Below are positions 63,783 to 64,000 of a stretch of DNA of 64,000 bases, piece by piece. The DNA is from Pseudomonadota bacterium (GTDB taxonomy: Bacteria > Pseudomonadota > Gammaproteobacteria > Burkholderiales > Burkholderiaceae_E), in NCBI GenBank assembly GCA_023389055.1, contig JAEWFA010000040.1, forward strand, positions 1-64,000, written 5' to 3'. The notes beneath the pieces are model-generated. The model saw only the letters and a list, made by a program, of their open reading frames with translations, made no database searches and was not told the DNA's origin. How positions within the stretch are numbered: position 1 is the first letter of the stretch; every line of letters starts with the position of its first letter. A program made the position numbers and the translations under genes.

Positions 63783-64000
63783 TCAGCGCGCGCGAGCCGC
63801 GGCGAGCATCGCTTCGATCGACGCGAACTTGTGCCGGCAGCGGCTCGTTCCCGCGCGTGCGAGCTCTGCTGCGTCGATCTGCCGCCACGCCGCGTGGTCG
63901 ACGACCTGCACGTTGCGCGCGGCGAGCATCGCGGCAAGCGCGTCGCCGCCGCCGCGGCCGTGATCGGCGAGCTCGGTGACGATGCGCTGCGCGATGCGTT
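63783..64000 (-). CDS. FAD-dependent oxidoreductase (ferredoxin-NADP reductase-like), C-terminal fragment at window edge
   Basis: A 71-residue open frame with stop at 63783 and no start in the window, so its N-terminal part lies beyond base 64000. It reads RIAQRIVTELADHGRGGG, then VQVVDHAAWRQIDAAELARAG and ends KFASIEAMLAAARAR. The pattern of VxxWxxWxxIDxxE followed by a KF...MLAA ending resembles the last helix of FprA-like and glutamate-synthase-small-subunit-like flavin reductases. This is a tentative assignment from a short tail. It is convergent with the cyclase gene. Confidence 0.5.
   Translation of the reverse strand, partial: RIAQRIVTELADHGRGGGDALAAMLAARNVQVVDHAAWRQIDAAELARAGTSRCRHKFASIEAMLAAARAR

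Noticed and set aside
61930..63888. Minus-strand open frame of 652 codons opposite the diguanylate cyclase gene
   Set aside because: Antisense to a GGDEF protein with intact motifs. No recognisable domain in the translation.

Overview
The window is a stretch of high-GC bacterial chromosome with very dense coding. Gene content and order point to a Betaproteobacterium, most likely of the Burkholderiales. The evidence is the order rnpB, mraZ, rsmH, ftsL, ftsI, murE, murF, mraY, murD, ftsW, murG, murC, ddlB, ftsQ, ftsA, ftsZ, peroxiredoxin, lpxC, (DUF721), secA, argJ, DUF815 ATPase, Nudix/ThiE fusion, followed by yacG, zapD, coaE, pilD, pilC, pilB on the other strand. I see no tRNA, rRNA, CRISPR array, insertion sequence, phage gene or sign of recent transfer. 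The window looks like core chromosome.

Region 1 (1-7.2 kb). The 3' part of a phospholipase-D/cardiolipin synthase gene is followed by four minus-strand genes: mscS channel, CPA2 cation/proton antiporter, YbdK-type carboxylate-amine ligase and class I glutamine amidotransferase of the gamma-Glu-GABA hydrolase type. A plus-strand SLC13 permease with regulatory TrkA_C domains follows. The pairing of a gamma-glutamyl ligase-like enzyme, a gamma-glutamyl hydrolase-like enzyme and two osmotic ion-transport proteins is the best candidate here for an uncharacterised functional unit.

Region 2 (7.2-18.6 kb). A beta-oxidation block: TetR regulator, acyl-CoA dehydrogenase, DUF2147 protein, FadB-type fusion, PaaI thioesterase, FadA-type thiolase and enoyl-CoA hydratase, then a convergent YciA-type thioesterase. 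Two matching 6-2-6 palindromes, one before the regulator and one before the dehydrogenase, suggest control by the TetR protein. An Atm1-type ABC exporter and a proline-rich lipoprotein follow.

Region 3 (18.7-23.3 kb). Tartrate dehydrogenase-like and glycerate kinase/hydroxypyruvate reductase genes (translationally coupled), pyrC, a DUF3025 gene, and the RNase P RNA gene.

Region 4 (23.5-49.5 kb). The complete division and cell wall (dcw) cluster. It opens with a 10-bp-periodic MraZ operator over its promoter, and most genes overlap by a few bases. Two places break the pattern. A 103-bp gap between ftsW and murG is filled with strong hairpins. The spacer after ftsZ contains heptamer repeats and a 20-bp inverted repeat. 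FtsZ itself has a lysine inside the normally all-small GGGTGTG nucleotide-binding motif. Envelope and housekeeping genes follow: lpxC, secA, argJ and others.

Region 5 (49.5-55.2 kb, minus strand). pilB-pilC-pilD (type IV pilus/secretion ATPase, platform protein and prepilin peptidase) followed by coaE, zapD and yacG.

Region 6 (55.5-64 kb). A complete five-gene branched-chain amino acid-type ABC transporter (livG, livF, livK, livH, livM order), with an arginine in place of the Walker A lysine in the LivF-like ATPase. A minus-strand 1-pyrroline-5-carboxylate dehydrogenase-like gene is divergent from a diguanylate cyclase gene. The C-terminal end of an FAD-dependent oxidoreductase gene is cut by the window edge.

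All calls were made by reading the sequence. No database search or structure prediction was run.
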